Origin: CAZICM01 sp964537685
Lineage (GTDB): Bacteria > Myxococcota_A > Polyangia > Polyangiales > Polyangiaceae
Assembly (NCBI GenBank): GCA_964537685.1
Contig: CAZICM010000062.1
Location: 1 to 56,410 of the forward strand
DNA length: 56,410 bases
Reading direction: 5' to 3'
Part shown: positions 8,618-17,958 of the stretch, in pieces
Position numbering within the stretch: position 1 is the first letter of the stretch
Layout of the letters: every line of letters starts with the position of its first letter
Made by a program: the position numbers and the translations under genes
Notes under the pieces: generated by a model
What the model saw: the letters and a program-made list of their open reading frames with translations, nothing else
What the model was told of the DNA's origin: nothing
The model's database searches: none

Positions 8618-9538
8618 CTATCCCCTCTCGCTCCACACATCATCCTGCGATAGCGCCGCCGTCAGCTCTCCCTTGCAATCCGCTATTGTTCCATACCTGT
8701 CCCCAGGCCGCTTCGCCAGCATCCGGCCTATCACTCTATCCACTGTCGGAAATGTTCTCCGTATAAATTCTGGTATCATTAACCCATACACCCGCCCATA
8801 TTGATGCGCCTCAAAATAACTCCGCCGATCCGGTCCAAAAGGTAATGGTGCACGCCCTCCCGATAATAACTCGTACATCATTATCCCAGCCGCGTATTGA
8901 TCACTCGGCCGGTAATCCTCCCCAGGCTTCCCCGCATACCAGCGCTCGGGCGCTAAATAGGGCGGACTCCCATATACAATCACTTCACCACCGGCCACTA
9001 CCCCATCCGCTTTCGACGTGTCCCGCGCTAATCCAAAATCACCTATCTTCGCTTGTGTCTGCAATCCCTTCATCAAAAATACGTTGTCCGACTTGATATC
9101 CCGGTGCGCTATCCCCTTCGCATGTAAAAATGCCAGCCCGTCCAATACCTGCAACCCTACTTCCACCCGCTGAACCAAACTCAGTTCCCGCAATACCTTC
9201 GATACGCTTGTCTCGCATCGCTCCATGGTATACCAATAATGAAGCGCCGGTATACCGGCTTCGGGTGTCTTTAATATCACTTGACCATAATCGTAAACCC
9301 GCACCAGCCTTGTCGATCGCGCTTCTTTTAATATCCCGTATTCCCGCTCAAATTGGATACGCAAATCTTTCTCGCCATTGTCGCGCATCAGCTTTAACGC
9401 CACTTCCTCGCGCCGTACTCCATCCCATACCGAATAAACCGCTCCCTGCCCGCCCTTTCCCAAAGGCCGGAAACTGCTGAAGCGCGGTAATGCTTCTTCC
9501 ATTGCCCGTACCCATTCATTTCCCGGCCGGCTTCTCAT
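8618..9538 (-). CDS. Soluble Ser/Thr protein kinase of the GTPase cassette
   Basis: 306 residues, nearly all kinase domain: glycine loop LGKGGQGAVY, lysine in VALKLM (K49), HRDIKSDN (145-152), DFG at 167-169 and APE at 196-198. No membrane segment or accessory domain follows, so it is a minimal cytosolic kinase. Its ATG (9536-9538) overlaps the TGA of the upstream gene by an ATGA, indicating translational coupling with the membrane adaptor. Together with the GTPase further upstream it forms a three-gene cassette. The likely job is to phosphorylate the adaptor or GTPase, or to be switched by them. The kinase assignment is firm; the partner assignment is inference from overlap. Confidence 0.92.
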   Translation of the reverse strand: MRSRPGNEWVRAMEEALPRFSSFRPLGKGGQGAVYSVWDGVRREEVALKLMRDNGEKDLRIQFEREYGILKEARSTRLVRVYDYGQVILKTPEAGIPALHYWYTMERCETSVSKVLRELSLVQRVEVGLQVLDGLAFLHAKGIAHRDIKSDNVFLMKGLQTQAKIGDFGLARDTSKADGVVAGGEVIVYGSPPYLAPERWYAGKPGEDYRPSDQYAAGIMMYELLSGGRAPLPFGPDRRSYFEAHQYGRVYGLMIPEFIRRTFPTVDRVIGRMLAKRPGDRYGTIADCKGELTAALSQDDVWSERG

Positions 9539-11226
9539 AGATCGAGCACTCCTCCCAGCACCCCTGTTGACGTTGATGTGGGTTTTGCCGTTGCCTTCGG
9601 CGCCGCCTGCGTTTCTTTGGGGGCGGGTATCTCTTCCACAAAAACCGGTCCCGCTCCGCCTTCACCACCTCCGCTCGGCTTCCTTCCCTTCTTAACTCCC
9701 AGCTTCTTCGCCGCAGCCGCGGGTTCCCCCTGTTTTTCCAACCTCGCCGCATCCACGGTAGATGCCGTTTCTGCCGCAGATGCGATTTCCGCTACGGGTG
9801 CCTTCTCTCTGGGCTGTGGCGCCCCGCTGTTCGCCTCCACAGGCACCGCGCCCGCCTGAGGCGCCTTCTCCCGCGTTCCAGGGTTCCCAGCCCCTTCCCG
9901 GCCGCCCCTATCGCCTGCTCCGCCCATCCAAAAGATGACCGCGCCCGCCACCCCCATCAAGATGACCAACAGTCCCAACCACAATACCGCCCGCGACCCT
10001 CTCCCTGACTCTTGCTTCTCGGCTTTCGCCTCCTTCGTCTCACTCTTTTCCTCCACAGAAACCACAGGCGGCATCGCCCCCGCCCGCTCCGCTCTGTCCG
10101 ATGGAACCGCTTCGTCTTTCACGTCACGCGCTTCGCGGCCCTCCACCAGCTCCGCATGCGATGACCTCAGCGCCTCCCTCATCACCCGCTGATCGCGCCT
10201 CGAACCCGAATCCGGCATCACCGCTGCAGGCTCTTGAGCCTCTTCTCCACTCCCACTCTCAGCGCCCGCCACCACGCCGCGCTCCGCCTCATAACGCGCC
10301 CGCCACCCCAGCGCAGGCGCCGCTTGACTCGCCCGATCCGCAGGCTTCGCTCCAAAAATCTTTGCCGCTATCTGTTCCTCTTTCGCGGGCACATCCGTAA
10401 GTCCAAGCACCAAGGCATTCGATGTGTACGCGCCCGCTTCCGCTTCCGATACCAGGCGCACCGTGATCCCGTTTTCTAAATCGGCTTCGCGCCCGTTGGT
10501 GACCGAGGACCACCGAATGTTCGATGCATACAGCATCGATGCGATCCGAGATGCGCATCGCGCGATATGCCGGAATCGAATCCTGTCCGGATGTACAATC
10601 ACCACCCGCTTTGGCTGCACCGCTTCGTTCGACAGCCAGCGCCCCCGCATCGAACTCTTTCCTGGTTTGGGCAAGTCATCAAATTCGCGCACATACATTT
10701 GCAGCAGAGGCAGCACCGCAGCCGCATCGCTCAAGGCCAACTTCACATAATTCCGGTACATCAAGGCGCTCGCGCTCTGATCTTCCGATCGCCCGAATAA
10801 ATGGCTGTAAAAGGAAGTCAGCGCCTCAAACAAAGCCTCTTCGTTCAGATGCCTCGCAATCAGCGCCGCAGCATGCGCGAAGGTCGGATCTTTGCGTCCC
10901 GCGTGATCGGTCACACCGCTCACCCGCATCGAAAAAATAAGCCCAACGCCGCCAGATCCAGGCTCGTGCTGCGTGTCATCGCGCGATAAATTTCCTATTG
11001 CAAATGCAAACGGATTGTGCACTTGCGGCTCGATGTATTTCATCAGGCGCGAAAGATGGCTGAAGTGCTGCTGAGACAGTTCGCCCTGAGGAATTTCTGG
11101 ACGGTAAATGAAGTCGATTTGATGCCTTGGCACATGTCCATGCAGGAAGTGAAAAAACGCCGTTCCCGAAGGCGCGCGGTAGGTGGGGACCCTGTAGGCT
11201 CCTGCGGTCTGCGCATCGTCGTTCAT
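9535..11226 (-). CDS. Single-pass membrane adaptor of the GTPase cassette
   Basis: 563 residues from the ATG at 11226, chosen because GAGGAG lies seven bases upstream; a longer frame to 11544 runs through the GTPase gene and has no coding character there. Residues 1-295 form a globular domain that I cannot assign to a named family with confidence. Its place beside a GTPase and its early FHFLHG..P segment recall GTPase-associated (GAP1-like) proteins of predicted bacterial conflict systems, but this is a weak resemblance. A charged linker (about 300-410) leads to one transmembrane helix (about 412-436, LWLGLLVILMGVAGAVIFW), then a Pro/Ala/Glu/Lys-rich tail ending at a TGA inside the kinase start. 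Topology would be N-in with the tail outside, or the reverse. Confidence 0.75.
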   Translation of the reverse strand: MNDDAQTAGAYRVPTYRAPSGTAFFHFLHGHVPRHQIDFIYRPEIPQGELSQQHFSHLSRLMKYIEPQVHNPFAFAIGNLSRDDTQHEPGSGGVGLIFSMRVSGVTDHAGRKDPTFAHAAALIARHLNEEALFEALTSFYSHLFGRSEDQSASALMYRNYVKLALSDAAAVLPLLQMYVREFDDLPKPGKSSMRGRWLSNEAVQPKRVVIVHPDRIRFRHIARCASRIASMLYASNIRWSSVTNGREADLENGITVRLVSEAEAGAYTSNALVLGLTDVPAKEEQIAAKIFGAKPADRASQAAPALGWRARYEAERGVVAGAESGSGEEAQEPAAVMPDSGSRRDQRVMREALRSSHAELVEGREARDVKDEAVPSDRAERAGAMPPVVSVEEKSETKEAKAEKQESGRGSRAVLWLGLLVILMGVAGAVIFWMGGAGDRGGREGAGNPGTREKAPQAGAVPVEANSGAPQPREKAPVAEIASAAETASTVDAARLEKQGEPAAAAKKLGVKKGRKPSGGGEGGAGPVFVEEIPAPKETQAAPKATAKPTSTSTGVLGGVLDL

Positions 11227-11246
11227 GATGACGCTCCTCGTGGAAG

Positions 11247-12194
11247 TTAGCTGTTGAATCCATGCGCGCGCGTGGTGCTTGTGGCGTCGCTTTTCATGCG
11301 CTGCAGAAGTTGGGTGTCGTAGGCGTTGCGGGGCAGGATCTTCTCGACAAAGTGGGAAAAGAGCAGGTGCGTTCCATGACCATAATAGGACGAGCCGACG
11401 ACTACGCGCACATCGATCTTGTCCGCATATTTCATCAGGTCGTTGATGAGCGGCGCATAGAAGGCTTTGGCCTTTTCTTCGACTTCCGCGGGTGTTCCGG
11501 GGATGAGATCGGACTTGTTGATAAAGAGCACAACGGTTTTGCACGACGCCAACGTTTTCGGTGCAAAGAAGTATTTTAATGATTGAGCCTGGAACTCTTT
11601 GAGTTGATCCTCGACGCGGTATTTTTCGACTTGCTTCGCATTTTTTCCGCCGAGATCGACAACAATCAACAAGCCATGGATCTCATCGAGGATAAGATCT
11701 TGCACGGCATCGACCATATGTTCGCCGCCCCAATCACCGATTTCGAAGACATGCTCGGTTGTCACATCGCGCTGCACGACATGGCTGACGGTGCGCTCGT
11801 AGCGATCGATTTTCGTGCCTTCGATAATGCCTAGATCGACGAGAGGATTTGACCATTTGAGGGTGAGAGAAGTTTTGCCCGTGGAACTGATACCCAAGGT
11901 GAGAAGTTTGTAGGTCTTCCTTTGGAGCTTGGGACGTTTTTCGAGTTCGCGGCGCAGATGAGCGTTTTCCTGTTCCATATTATCGAGCCAATCGGCTTTG
12001 GCTTTGTCCTCAGCGCTCACCATTTCCAGGCGTTTGGCCAAGGTGTTTGAGTTACCGCGCAGCACATCCAATTGATCGCTTGCATCGCGGACTTTTTTTT
12101 CTGCTTTTTGGGCGCGGAGCATCATCATTGCGGTGCTTCCGGCAAAGCCTGCGGTGGTGAGGCCGAAGAGGGCCATAATGATCTCGGAAATCAT
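11247..12194 (-). CDS. Membrane-tethered small GTPase
   Basis: 315 residues from ATG 12194 (an internal ATG at 12176 is also possible). A transmembrane segment at about 5-25 is followed by a coiled coil (27-92) and a GTPase domain: P-loop GISSTGKTS (101-109), DxxG-type switch II EIGDWGGEH (152-159) and the guanine-specificity motif NKSD (226-229). The P-loop has the GxxxxGK[TS] pattern of Ras-like GTPases, and NKxD gives GTP specificity. This is the first gene of the cassette, 20 bp upstream of the adaptor start. The longer frame up to 12311 would add a 39-residue extension without coding character. Upstream lies repetitive DNA and the assembly gap, so the promoter may be partly missing from the assembly. 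Confidence 0.88.
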   Translation of the reverse strand: MISEIIMALFGLTTAGFAGSTAMMMLRAQKAEKKVRDASDQLDVLRGNSNTLAKRLEMVSAEDKAKADWLDNMEQENAHLRRELEKRPKLQRKTYKLLTLGISSTGKTSLTLKWSNPLVDLGIIEGTKIDRYERTVSHVVQRDVTTEHVFEIGDWGGEHMVDAVQDLILDEIHGLLIVVDLGGKNAKQVEKYRVEDQLKEFQAQSLKYFFAPKTLASCKTVVLFINKSDLIPGTPAEVEEKAKAFYAPLINDLMKYADKIDVRVVVGSSYYGHGTHLLFSHFVEKILPRNAYDTQLLQRMKSDATSTTRAHGFNS

Positions 12195-12331
12195 GGTGGG
12201 CGCAAATAGACCACAGGGGGTGCGGGGAGGCAAGGCGGGCGTGAGGAGGGCTTGGAGGAGTATTGGAAGGGATGGTGAAGGGTGAGAACGGGCTTGGTTA
12301 AGCCACAACATGAGCGCTGAAGGATGAAAAT

Positions 12332-12427
12332 GGGCTTAGCTTAGCTCCAAAACCAACGAAAACGATTGAATTTGGGCTTAGCTTAGCTCCAAAACCAACG
12401 AAAACGATTGAATTTGGGCTTAGCTTA
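12332..12427 (+). repeat. 42-bp tandem repeat truncated by the assembly gap
   Basis: Units begin with GGGCTTAGC at 12332, 12374 and 12416, exactly 42 bp apart, and the two complete units are almost identical except that the first is preceded by a divergent half-unit. The third unit is cut by the N run. The number of copies in the genome is unknown, because a repeat like this is the likely cause of the break. Confidence 0.9.
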
Positions 12428-12527
12428 NNNNNNNNNNNNNNNNNNNNNNNNNNNNNNNNNNNNNNNNNNNNNNNNNNNNNNNNNNNNNNNNNNNNNNNNN
12501 NNNNNNNNNNNNNNNNNNNNNNNNNNN
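12428..12527. other. Scaffold gap of 100 N
   Basis: Exactly 100 ambiguous bases, the conventional placeholder for a gap of unknown length. It lies inside the 42-bp tandem repeat. Confidence 0.98.
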
Positions 12528-12706
12528 GCTTGGAGGGGGTGATGGAGGTGGAGGGTGGGCGTCGCAATGGTGAACAAGAAATAGGTTTCATGTCCAATCC
12601 GGCATCTGTCGCTGCCTAATAGAAGTTGTAGGGGCGGATCGGTGCCGCGAGGGGAAAGCGAGGTTTAGACTGTGGGGTGGGAAATGAACTGTTGGTAACT
12701 AAATAA

Positions 12707-14695
12707 TTAAGGCTTTTTTGCTATTAGGATTTGCTGGCTTCGGGTTCGATTTCCACTGTCATCATAGGCGGAAATCCACACGCGGGCATTTTCAGGGATA
12801 GGGTCGGGCAGGAGAATCTCGAACACATTTCCATTGCTGCTAGCAGGCAGGGTTCCAAGGCCAAACGTTCTTGTGACACCATTATGCTCAACCACCAGCA
12901 TTGCCTCCAGCCACTTGTTGGCAGGTTCCACATACAGGGTGGATGGTTGGTTCGGCGACGTACTAGGAGCCAATGCCACCACACAATTCTTTCCACAGGG
13001 AATCTCAGTGGGCTGTGGAAATACCTCTGCAAAGGGCAAGGTTGTGGACCGAACACAATGGGGAATGACAGTATCCGGGTCGTTTTTACAATCCTTAGCT
13101 TGGGGGTTCGTGTTGACTCCAGTGGGAGTGGTAAAGTTACCGGTTGGATTTTGGCTCGAAAGTGCCGATGCCTGGCCGCCTATCCATTTAAGCTCTCCAC
13201 ATGTTGCCCCGCCGCCGCATGCTCCCTTGGGATGGAAGAGCTGCCAGGGTTCAACCATGTCCCATAAGACATCATCAAAATTCCTTGAGGTATCCAAGGA
13301 CCAGGCCACGGCAGCCTTCGTGCTGACAACCGCGGTTGCCGTGGAACTTCCAGATAGGACAGTCGCACCTGTGGGAGCATTATCGGGGATCCAACCCAAG
13401 CCTAAGGCCACAAAGCGGGGACATGCACCTGGACGAGCCGTTACCAAGGCTTGACCTTGATGATCCACGGCACCCACAGCATGCAGGAGATAAGGATATT
13501 TTTTCTCTGGATCATTAGAGCCTTTGGACTGAATGGGTGGGCGGAGCGTGCCTGGATATTTTTTGTTTAGAGCTTTGAAGTATTCCCCACCGAGTAATCT
13601 TGCGCATCTGTCATCATCGGGAGTTTGGTGTTCTTGCCATCCTCCGGGAAGAATAAGCGCTGTCGTTGGATTCAATCCCCCCGTGTCATTTCCCGCCGCG
13701 GCGACAATACCCGCTCCATGGCAGGCTGCCTCCCGGATGGCATCATACACTACTTTTTCGGCGGAAACGCAACTGTCATCCATAACGTTGCATGAGTCCG
13801 CTTCATGTTCAAAACCAAGGCTTAAGTTGAGCACAAGGCGTAATGGAACGTTACCCACTGCAGGGTCATTAGACTGCAGTATCTCTTGTCCCCATGTATA
13901 TGTGGCTAGATCAATCGCCTCGATCAGATCCCCATAACGGCCATAGTCCCCTAATGTGGATACATTGAATTCAAATGGTTCCACTCGGCGCCATGGCATA
14001 GCAACCTTGTTGCTGACAACCACATCGCCTCCACCTCCACCGAGAGCTATCCCCTTTTCGATAAGGCTGGTCAGCAGGTGACCGTGAAAATTATTACCGC
14101 TATTTGTGCTTACTCCAATTGCACCGCCTATTGAGGAACCGTTGTTTCCGGATGCTTTGTTATCGATGACCTCTATGCGAACTCGGGATACAGGTTGTGT
14201 GATGTTTCCCCAGTTAACTCCATCCAAGAAATTTGAACTCGCCCAGCTTTCAAAAGCGCCTTGAGGCACAACGGCGGGTAGATCCTGCACTAGATTCACG
14301 TCGCCAATGAAGTCTTTCAAATTCTCGATATCGTTCTGGGTAGGAGCGCCTGCACCCGACCAAATATACCTACAATAACGCCCCAATGTTCCTGAATATG
14401 AAGGAAGATTCTCGCCGGGAAACAAGGAATTAAAAAACAAGTGACTTCCTTGCCACTTCCCACCAGAAAATCCAGGAATACTGATGCACTGCTTTGAGTT
14501 ATCAATGGCGATCCAATGGGTTTGCCCATCCACCAATGGCGTACAATCCACCGCCGGCGTCGGCGGTCCTCCACACGAATCCCCGTCCGTCACCACAGGC
14601 GAATCCACACAGGGATTATCACCGCACCCAGGCGCCAGCACCAACCAGCCCCCAGACACAGCACAAATGACCCCCAACCCTATTCGACCACGCAT
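12707..14695 (-). CDS. Subtilisin-like (S8) serine protease, exported
   Basis: 662 residues. An N-terminal hydrophobic signal (to about residue 21) precedes LAPGC, a possible lipid attachment site (C24). The catalytic triad of the S8 family can be placed: D178 in RIEVIDNKAS, H204 in NNFHGHLL, oxyanion N336 in AAAGND and the nucleophile S451 in LSGSSTATA, against the family's GTSxA. The C-terminal 150 residues are beta-rich with several cysteines. The start has GGAGG five bases upstream. It lies 101 bp downstream of the CHAT gene on the same strand and is probably in the same operon. If exported, it and the CHAT domain would act on the same side of the membrane, so one protease could activate the other. 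That link is inferred. Confidence 0.85.
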   Translation of the reverse strand: MRGRIGLGVICAVSGGWLVLAPGCGDNPCVDSPVVTDGDSCGGPPTPAVDCTPLVDGQTHWIAIDNSKQCISIPGFSGGKWQGSHLFFNSLFPGENLPSYSGTLGRYCRYIWSGAGAPTQNDIENLKDFIGDVNLVQDLPAVVPQGAFESWASSNFLDGVNWGNITQPVSRVRIEVIDNKASGNNGSSIGGAIGVSTNSGNNFHGHLLTSLIEKGIALGGGGGDVVVSNKVAMPWRRVEPFEFNVSTLGDYGRYGDLIEAIDLATYTWGQEILQSNDPAVGNVPLRLVLNLSLGFEHEADSCNVMDDSCVSAEKVVYDAIREAACHGAGIVAAAGNDTGGLNPTTALILPGGWQEHQTPDDDRCARLLGGEYFKALNKKYPGTLRPPIQSKGSNDPEKKYPYLLHAVGAVDHQGQALVTARPGACPRFVALGLGWIPDNAPTGATVLSGSSTATAVVSTKAAVAWSLDTSRNFDDVLWDMVEPWQLFHPKGACGGGATCGELKWIGGQASALSSQNPTGNFTTPTGVNTNPQAKDCKNDPDTVIPHCVRSTTLPFAEVFPQPTEIPCGKNCVVALAPSTSPNQPSTLYVEPANKWLEAMLVVEHNGVTRTFGLGTLPASSNGNVFEILLPDPIPENARVWISAYDDSGNRTRSQQILIAKKP

Positions 14696-14796
14696 AGCAT
14701 CCTCCAGAGGGGCTCTCCATTACGGCTCCTCTATCCACAGCTATGCAGTGCTCCCCACCTCTTTGGACATGCAATCGATCTTTTTTCTTAACCCGC

Positions 14797-17700
14797 CTAT
14801 CGTGAATACAACCTAAAGCGCCCAAGCTCTTCCGGCTTTAATCCCATGCCCCCGCGCTTCCTCCATATCCCCAAGACCGCCGCCCCTATTTCCCAAGACG
14901 CTCCCTTTGTCTCCCCAAACTCCCCATATAAAGCCCTCATCACCCGATCCGCCGTCCGGTCTTCCACCACCGTCGCCGCCGCCAATACCGAGCCCACACC
15001 GCGTTCCAAAAATGCCCGCGCCACCCCCAAACCCTCTTCTCTTCCCGAATCACAGGCCGATAATACCACCACTTCGGGCACGCGCACGACGATCGATGGA
15101 TCTAAAATCTCCCCCACCAATAAATCCCCGTCCGCTAGCTTTAATCCTGAAGTATACATGTCCTTGTCCCCAAAACTTGCATGCCCGTCATATTGAAACA
15201 TGTTTACGCATGGGTCCGAAAGTGCTTCAAGGATATTTTTCTTGCTGGCCTTGTCCCCACTCAGCCATACGTATGCTTTTCCCAAGGCTGTTAACTGCAC
15301 CGAGAGCTCTTTGCCAAAGGCCAAGGCGTGCCCAAGATCTCCGCGAGGATCGCTCACAATAAGCACTTTAGGCTCGGTCCCGCATGCATTCTCCTTCTCC
15401 AAAGGCTTGGAAAGCGCTCCAAAGGCTCCATACGCAATCCCCGCATGGTCCCCAAGCAACGAACCCTGCCAAGGCAGCTCCTCAAAGGATATATCCGAGA
15501 GCCCTCGATCCGCATACACGCGAATCTGTTTGGCCCGATGTACCATTGCAGCAAATGGCGCAATCAACTCCGCCCCTGTCGGCCGCTGCTCAAATCGCTT
15601 TATCTGATAGGCTCCCTGGCCATCAAAGGCGATGCCCAGCCATCCATGCGGCAGGGGATGATAATAGAGTTCGATTTCTCCGGGCAGTGGAACCATCTGC
15701 GTTTTTTTGGGCTGTTCAGCGCGGATGGAGAGCAATCCAGATAGAAATCCCCCGGCCGAGAGCCGGATAAGCCTCGATGCCTCTTGGGCCATTGAAATGT
15801 CCGGTTCGGCGCTGCTTCCCAGCACAAAATCCAAATAGCTTTGGAATGCCTGACGGTGATGCTGATAGAATGAAACCCGATCGACACCCGTTGGAAGGCT
15901 CCGCGCCCATTGGTCCAACGAAGTTAGCACATCTTCATAGGCTTTTGCCGCGGCGCTTCGATCCTTTAAACGCTCCCATGCCCGCGCCCGCGCAAATAAT
16001 GCCGCGAATTTAAGTTCATCATGGGGACGTTGTTGTAGACTGGTCTCGAGCTTATCGGCCAGGTCAAGCGCATCCTTGGGCCTGTCCTCCAGCGTCAATT
16101 CAAGCTCGGCCATGGCAAGCCATGCTCGGTTGCGCTCATCCACACCCATTTTCCGAAGATCTTCCAAAGCTTCTTTAGCTTCGGCTAATTGTTTTCCACC
16201 GATTAGAGCAAAGAGCAGGTTAAGCCGGGCCGTTTCTCCTGCCGAAGCACAGGGCATCGTACCGAGGAGGGTTAATGCCTCTTTCGCTTCTTTCTGCGCT
16301 TCGATCGAACTTGGATCTCGCCGATAGTGCGCCCATGATAAATTGATTTTCGCCTGGGCCCTCTCGCATGGCCCCTCTTTTTCCATCAGGGTTTGGGCCT
16401 CTTGTAGCCACTCAATTCCCTTGGCATCATGCCCCATCACGCTCTTGAGTTCCGCCATAAGCTGAAGAACCATGCCCCGGAGGAAGTCCATCTTCAGCCT
16501 ATCGGCTCTCTCTTTTACTTTGGAGAACAGCGCAAGAGCGCTCAGATATTGCCCCCGCTCCTGCATCAGCACGGCCCGGTAATAATCTTCATCCGAACGA
16601 TATCCAGGCCATTTGCTTTCCTGCTCTCGCATTTCCCTAAGCTGTTCCTCGGCCTCTTCCCAGCGCCGCCCGCGAATCGCCATATGAATCAACACTTGCC
16701 GATCTTCGACGGCCTCGGATATGCGGCCCAGCGCATCCAATTGCGTTTTGGTTTCTTTGAGCAAGACGCTTGCCCGCTCGTTATCCCCCCTTCTTCTCTC
16801 GATTCTTGCCTTGATTCTCTTGGCCATGGCCTGAACCAGGGGCGATGAATCGCCTATCTGTTCCAAGGCCCTCTCCGCTTCGTCCAGTTGGTTTTTGGCT
16901 TTATGCTTGTCCGCCTTTTCCAAGGCTGGCACACGAATCGATGCCCCCAGCTTTACCTTGTAGTGGGTCTCCTCCCGAGGCAGGCGCAGGACCAATTCTC
17001 CACCGTCCTTCTCCTGTTTCCACGCCCATCTGGTCCCCTGTTGTACCGTTTCAGGCTTGGCAGGCACGTCCTCTCCGTCGATTTGCAAGCTTGCGTCGCC
17101 GATGCTTAGGCGCGCCCATAGAACCATGTCCCGCTCCGCGCCGAGCTCACATATATTTGCCCCCGATGCGTCCTTCGTATAAGCAGCGCAACCAAACAAC
17201 TCAATATCCCGGAGCATATCGAGCTTGGTTCGCCCCCAGTCCTTAAAGAGAACTTTCTTGCGGAGTATAGAGATTCCCCTGGGAAGTTCCTTGTCCGATT
17301 TTAGTACCAGTTTCTCCAATTCCTTTTCGGGAGGCAATTTTAATCCAAGCACAAGCACCAGCTCGGCCTCTCCATTCTCTTGCTCCCCCAAGGCTTCGAG
17401 GGCTTGCTTATTTAAGCTCCATGCCCCTCCGCCGTCGTCTTGAAACGTTGTCTTTAGCTTTTGCGCCCGGCTTTGTCTAATCACAAACATGAGGGGCGGA
17501 GGTTCTCTCAACTCTCGGTTCGGCACGATGGCCAGTCTAAGCGCAGTCGATGGTCTAAGCTGAATGGGTTCCGAACTTGGTGAAGCGTTATTGACCGAAC
17601 GCTCAAAGGCTTCACCCTGAATCGTCAGGCTATAGGCAACACGTTCGTCCTCTTTTTCGATTGATCCATTCCCCCACCATGCCACCCCCACCACAACCAG

Positions 17701-17958
17701 CGCCCCAAGCACCGCCGCCAGCAGAGCCGCCCATGACCAAATTTCACGCCTTTTCTGAACCAATCCCCTTCCCCCAGACCCAAGCATCCGCTCCGCCATC
17801 GCCTCCCGCTCACCCGCGCTCAATGGCGCAAGCACCCGCGCCCGTTCATCCTTTGCCCCCATCATGCGCTTGGCCAATTGCTCAAGCTCCGGATCCAGCG
17901 CCGACCCCGCACCCTCCAAATCCCCTTCGTCTCCCGGCCTCCCTTGAGACTTCGACAT
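14797..17958 (-). CDS. Membrane TPR-CHAT caspase-like protein
   Basis: 1053 residues from the ATG at 17958, whose first base is the last base of the sigma factor's TGA (TGATG). Residues 1-74 are a cytosolic segment without zinc ligands. A transmembrane helix follows (about 75-95), then an Ig/beta-like region and a long series of TPR-like helices (about 370-740, e.g. ALEQIGDSSPLVQAMAKRIK). The C-terminus is a CHAT domain with the caspase-type dyad H926 in QYDGHASF and C969 in VVLSACDSG. CHAT proteases are clan CD; a TPR-CHAT protein is the protease partner in type III-E CRISPR. Here the layout is different: membrane-anchored with the protease outside the cytosol, and placed where an anti-sigma factor normally sits. 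The short cytosolic part could bind the sigma factor. Confidence 0.87.
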   Translation of the reverse strand: MSKSQGRPGDEGDLEGAGSALDPELEQLAKRMMGAKDERARVLAPLSAGEREAMAERMLGSGGRGLVQKRREIWSWAALLAAVLGALVVVGVAWWGNGSIEKEDERVAYSLTIQGEAFERSVNNASPSSEPIQLRPSTALRLAIVPNRELREPPPLMFVIRQSRAQKLKTTFQDDGGGAWSLNKQALEALGEQENGEAELVLVLGLKLPPEKELEKLVLKSDKELPRGISILRKKVLFKDWGRTKLDMLRDIELFGCAAYTKDASGANICELGAERDMVLWARLSIGDASLQIDGEDVPAKPETVQQGTRWAWKQEKDGGELVLRLPREETHYKVKLGASIRVPALEKADKHKAKNQLDEAERALEQIGDSSPLVQAMAKRIKARIERRRGDNERASVLLKETKTQLDALGRISEAVEDRQVLIHMAIRGRRWEEAEEQLREMREQESKWPGYRSDEDYYRAVLMQERGQYLSALALFSKVKERADRLKMDFLRGMVLQLMAELKSVMGHDAKGIEWLQEAQTLMEKEGPCERAQAKINLSWAHYRRDPSSIEAQKEAKEALTLLGTMPCASAGETARLNLLFALIGGKQLAEAKEALEDLRKMGVDERNRAWLAMAELELTLEDRPKDALDLADKLETSLQQRPHDELKFAALFARARAWERLKDRSAAAKAYEDVLTSLDQWARSLPTGVDRVSFYQHHRQAFQSYLDFVLGSSAEPDISMAQEASRLIRLSAGGFLSGLLSIRAEQPKKTQMVPLPGEIELYYHPLPHGWLGIAFDGQGAYQIKRFEQRPTGAELIAPFAAMVHRAKQIRVYADRGLSDISFEELPWQGSLLGDHAGIAYGAFGALSKPLEKENACGTEPKVLIVSDPRGDLGHALAFGKELSVQLTALGKAYVWLSGDKASKKNILEALSDPCVNMFQYDGHASFGDKDMYTSGLKLADGDLLVGEILDPSIVVRVPEVVVLSACDSGREEGLGVARAFLERGVGSVLAAATVVEDRTADRVMRALYGEFGETKGASWEIGAAVLGIWRKRGGMGLKPEELGRFRLYSR

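Larger units (their letters stand above)
12195..12706. other. Gene-free stretch containing a repeat and an assembly gap
   Basis: About 510 bases between two same-strand cassettes. The GTPase-proximal part (12195-12331) is low in coding signal. A 42-bp tandem repeat runs into 100 N, and 12528-12706 shows no start codon, domain or clear terminator. A minus-strand open frame crosses the gap only because N is not a stop. Any gene lost in the gap would not be visible. Confidence 0.6.

Noticed and set aside
11227..11544. N-terminal extension of the adaptor frame
   Set aside because: It overlaps the GTPase gene out of frame and has no coding character; the ATG at 11226 has a good ribosome binding site.
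12298..12597. Minus-strand frame crossing the N run with KLSPNSIVFVGFGA repeats
   Set aside because: The N bases hide stops; the rest is a 42-bp tandem repeat, so the frame is not evidence of a gene.
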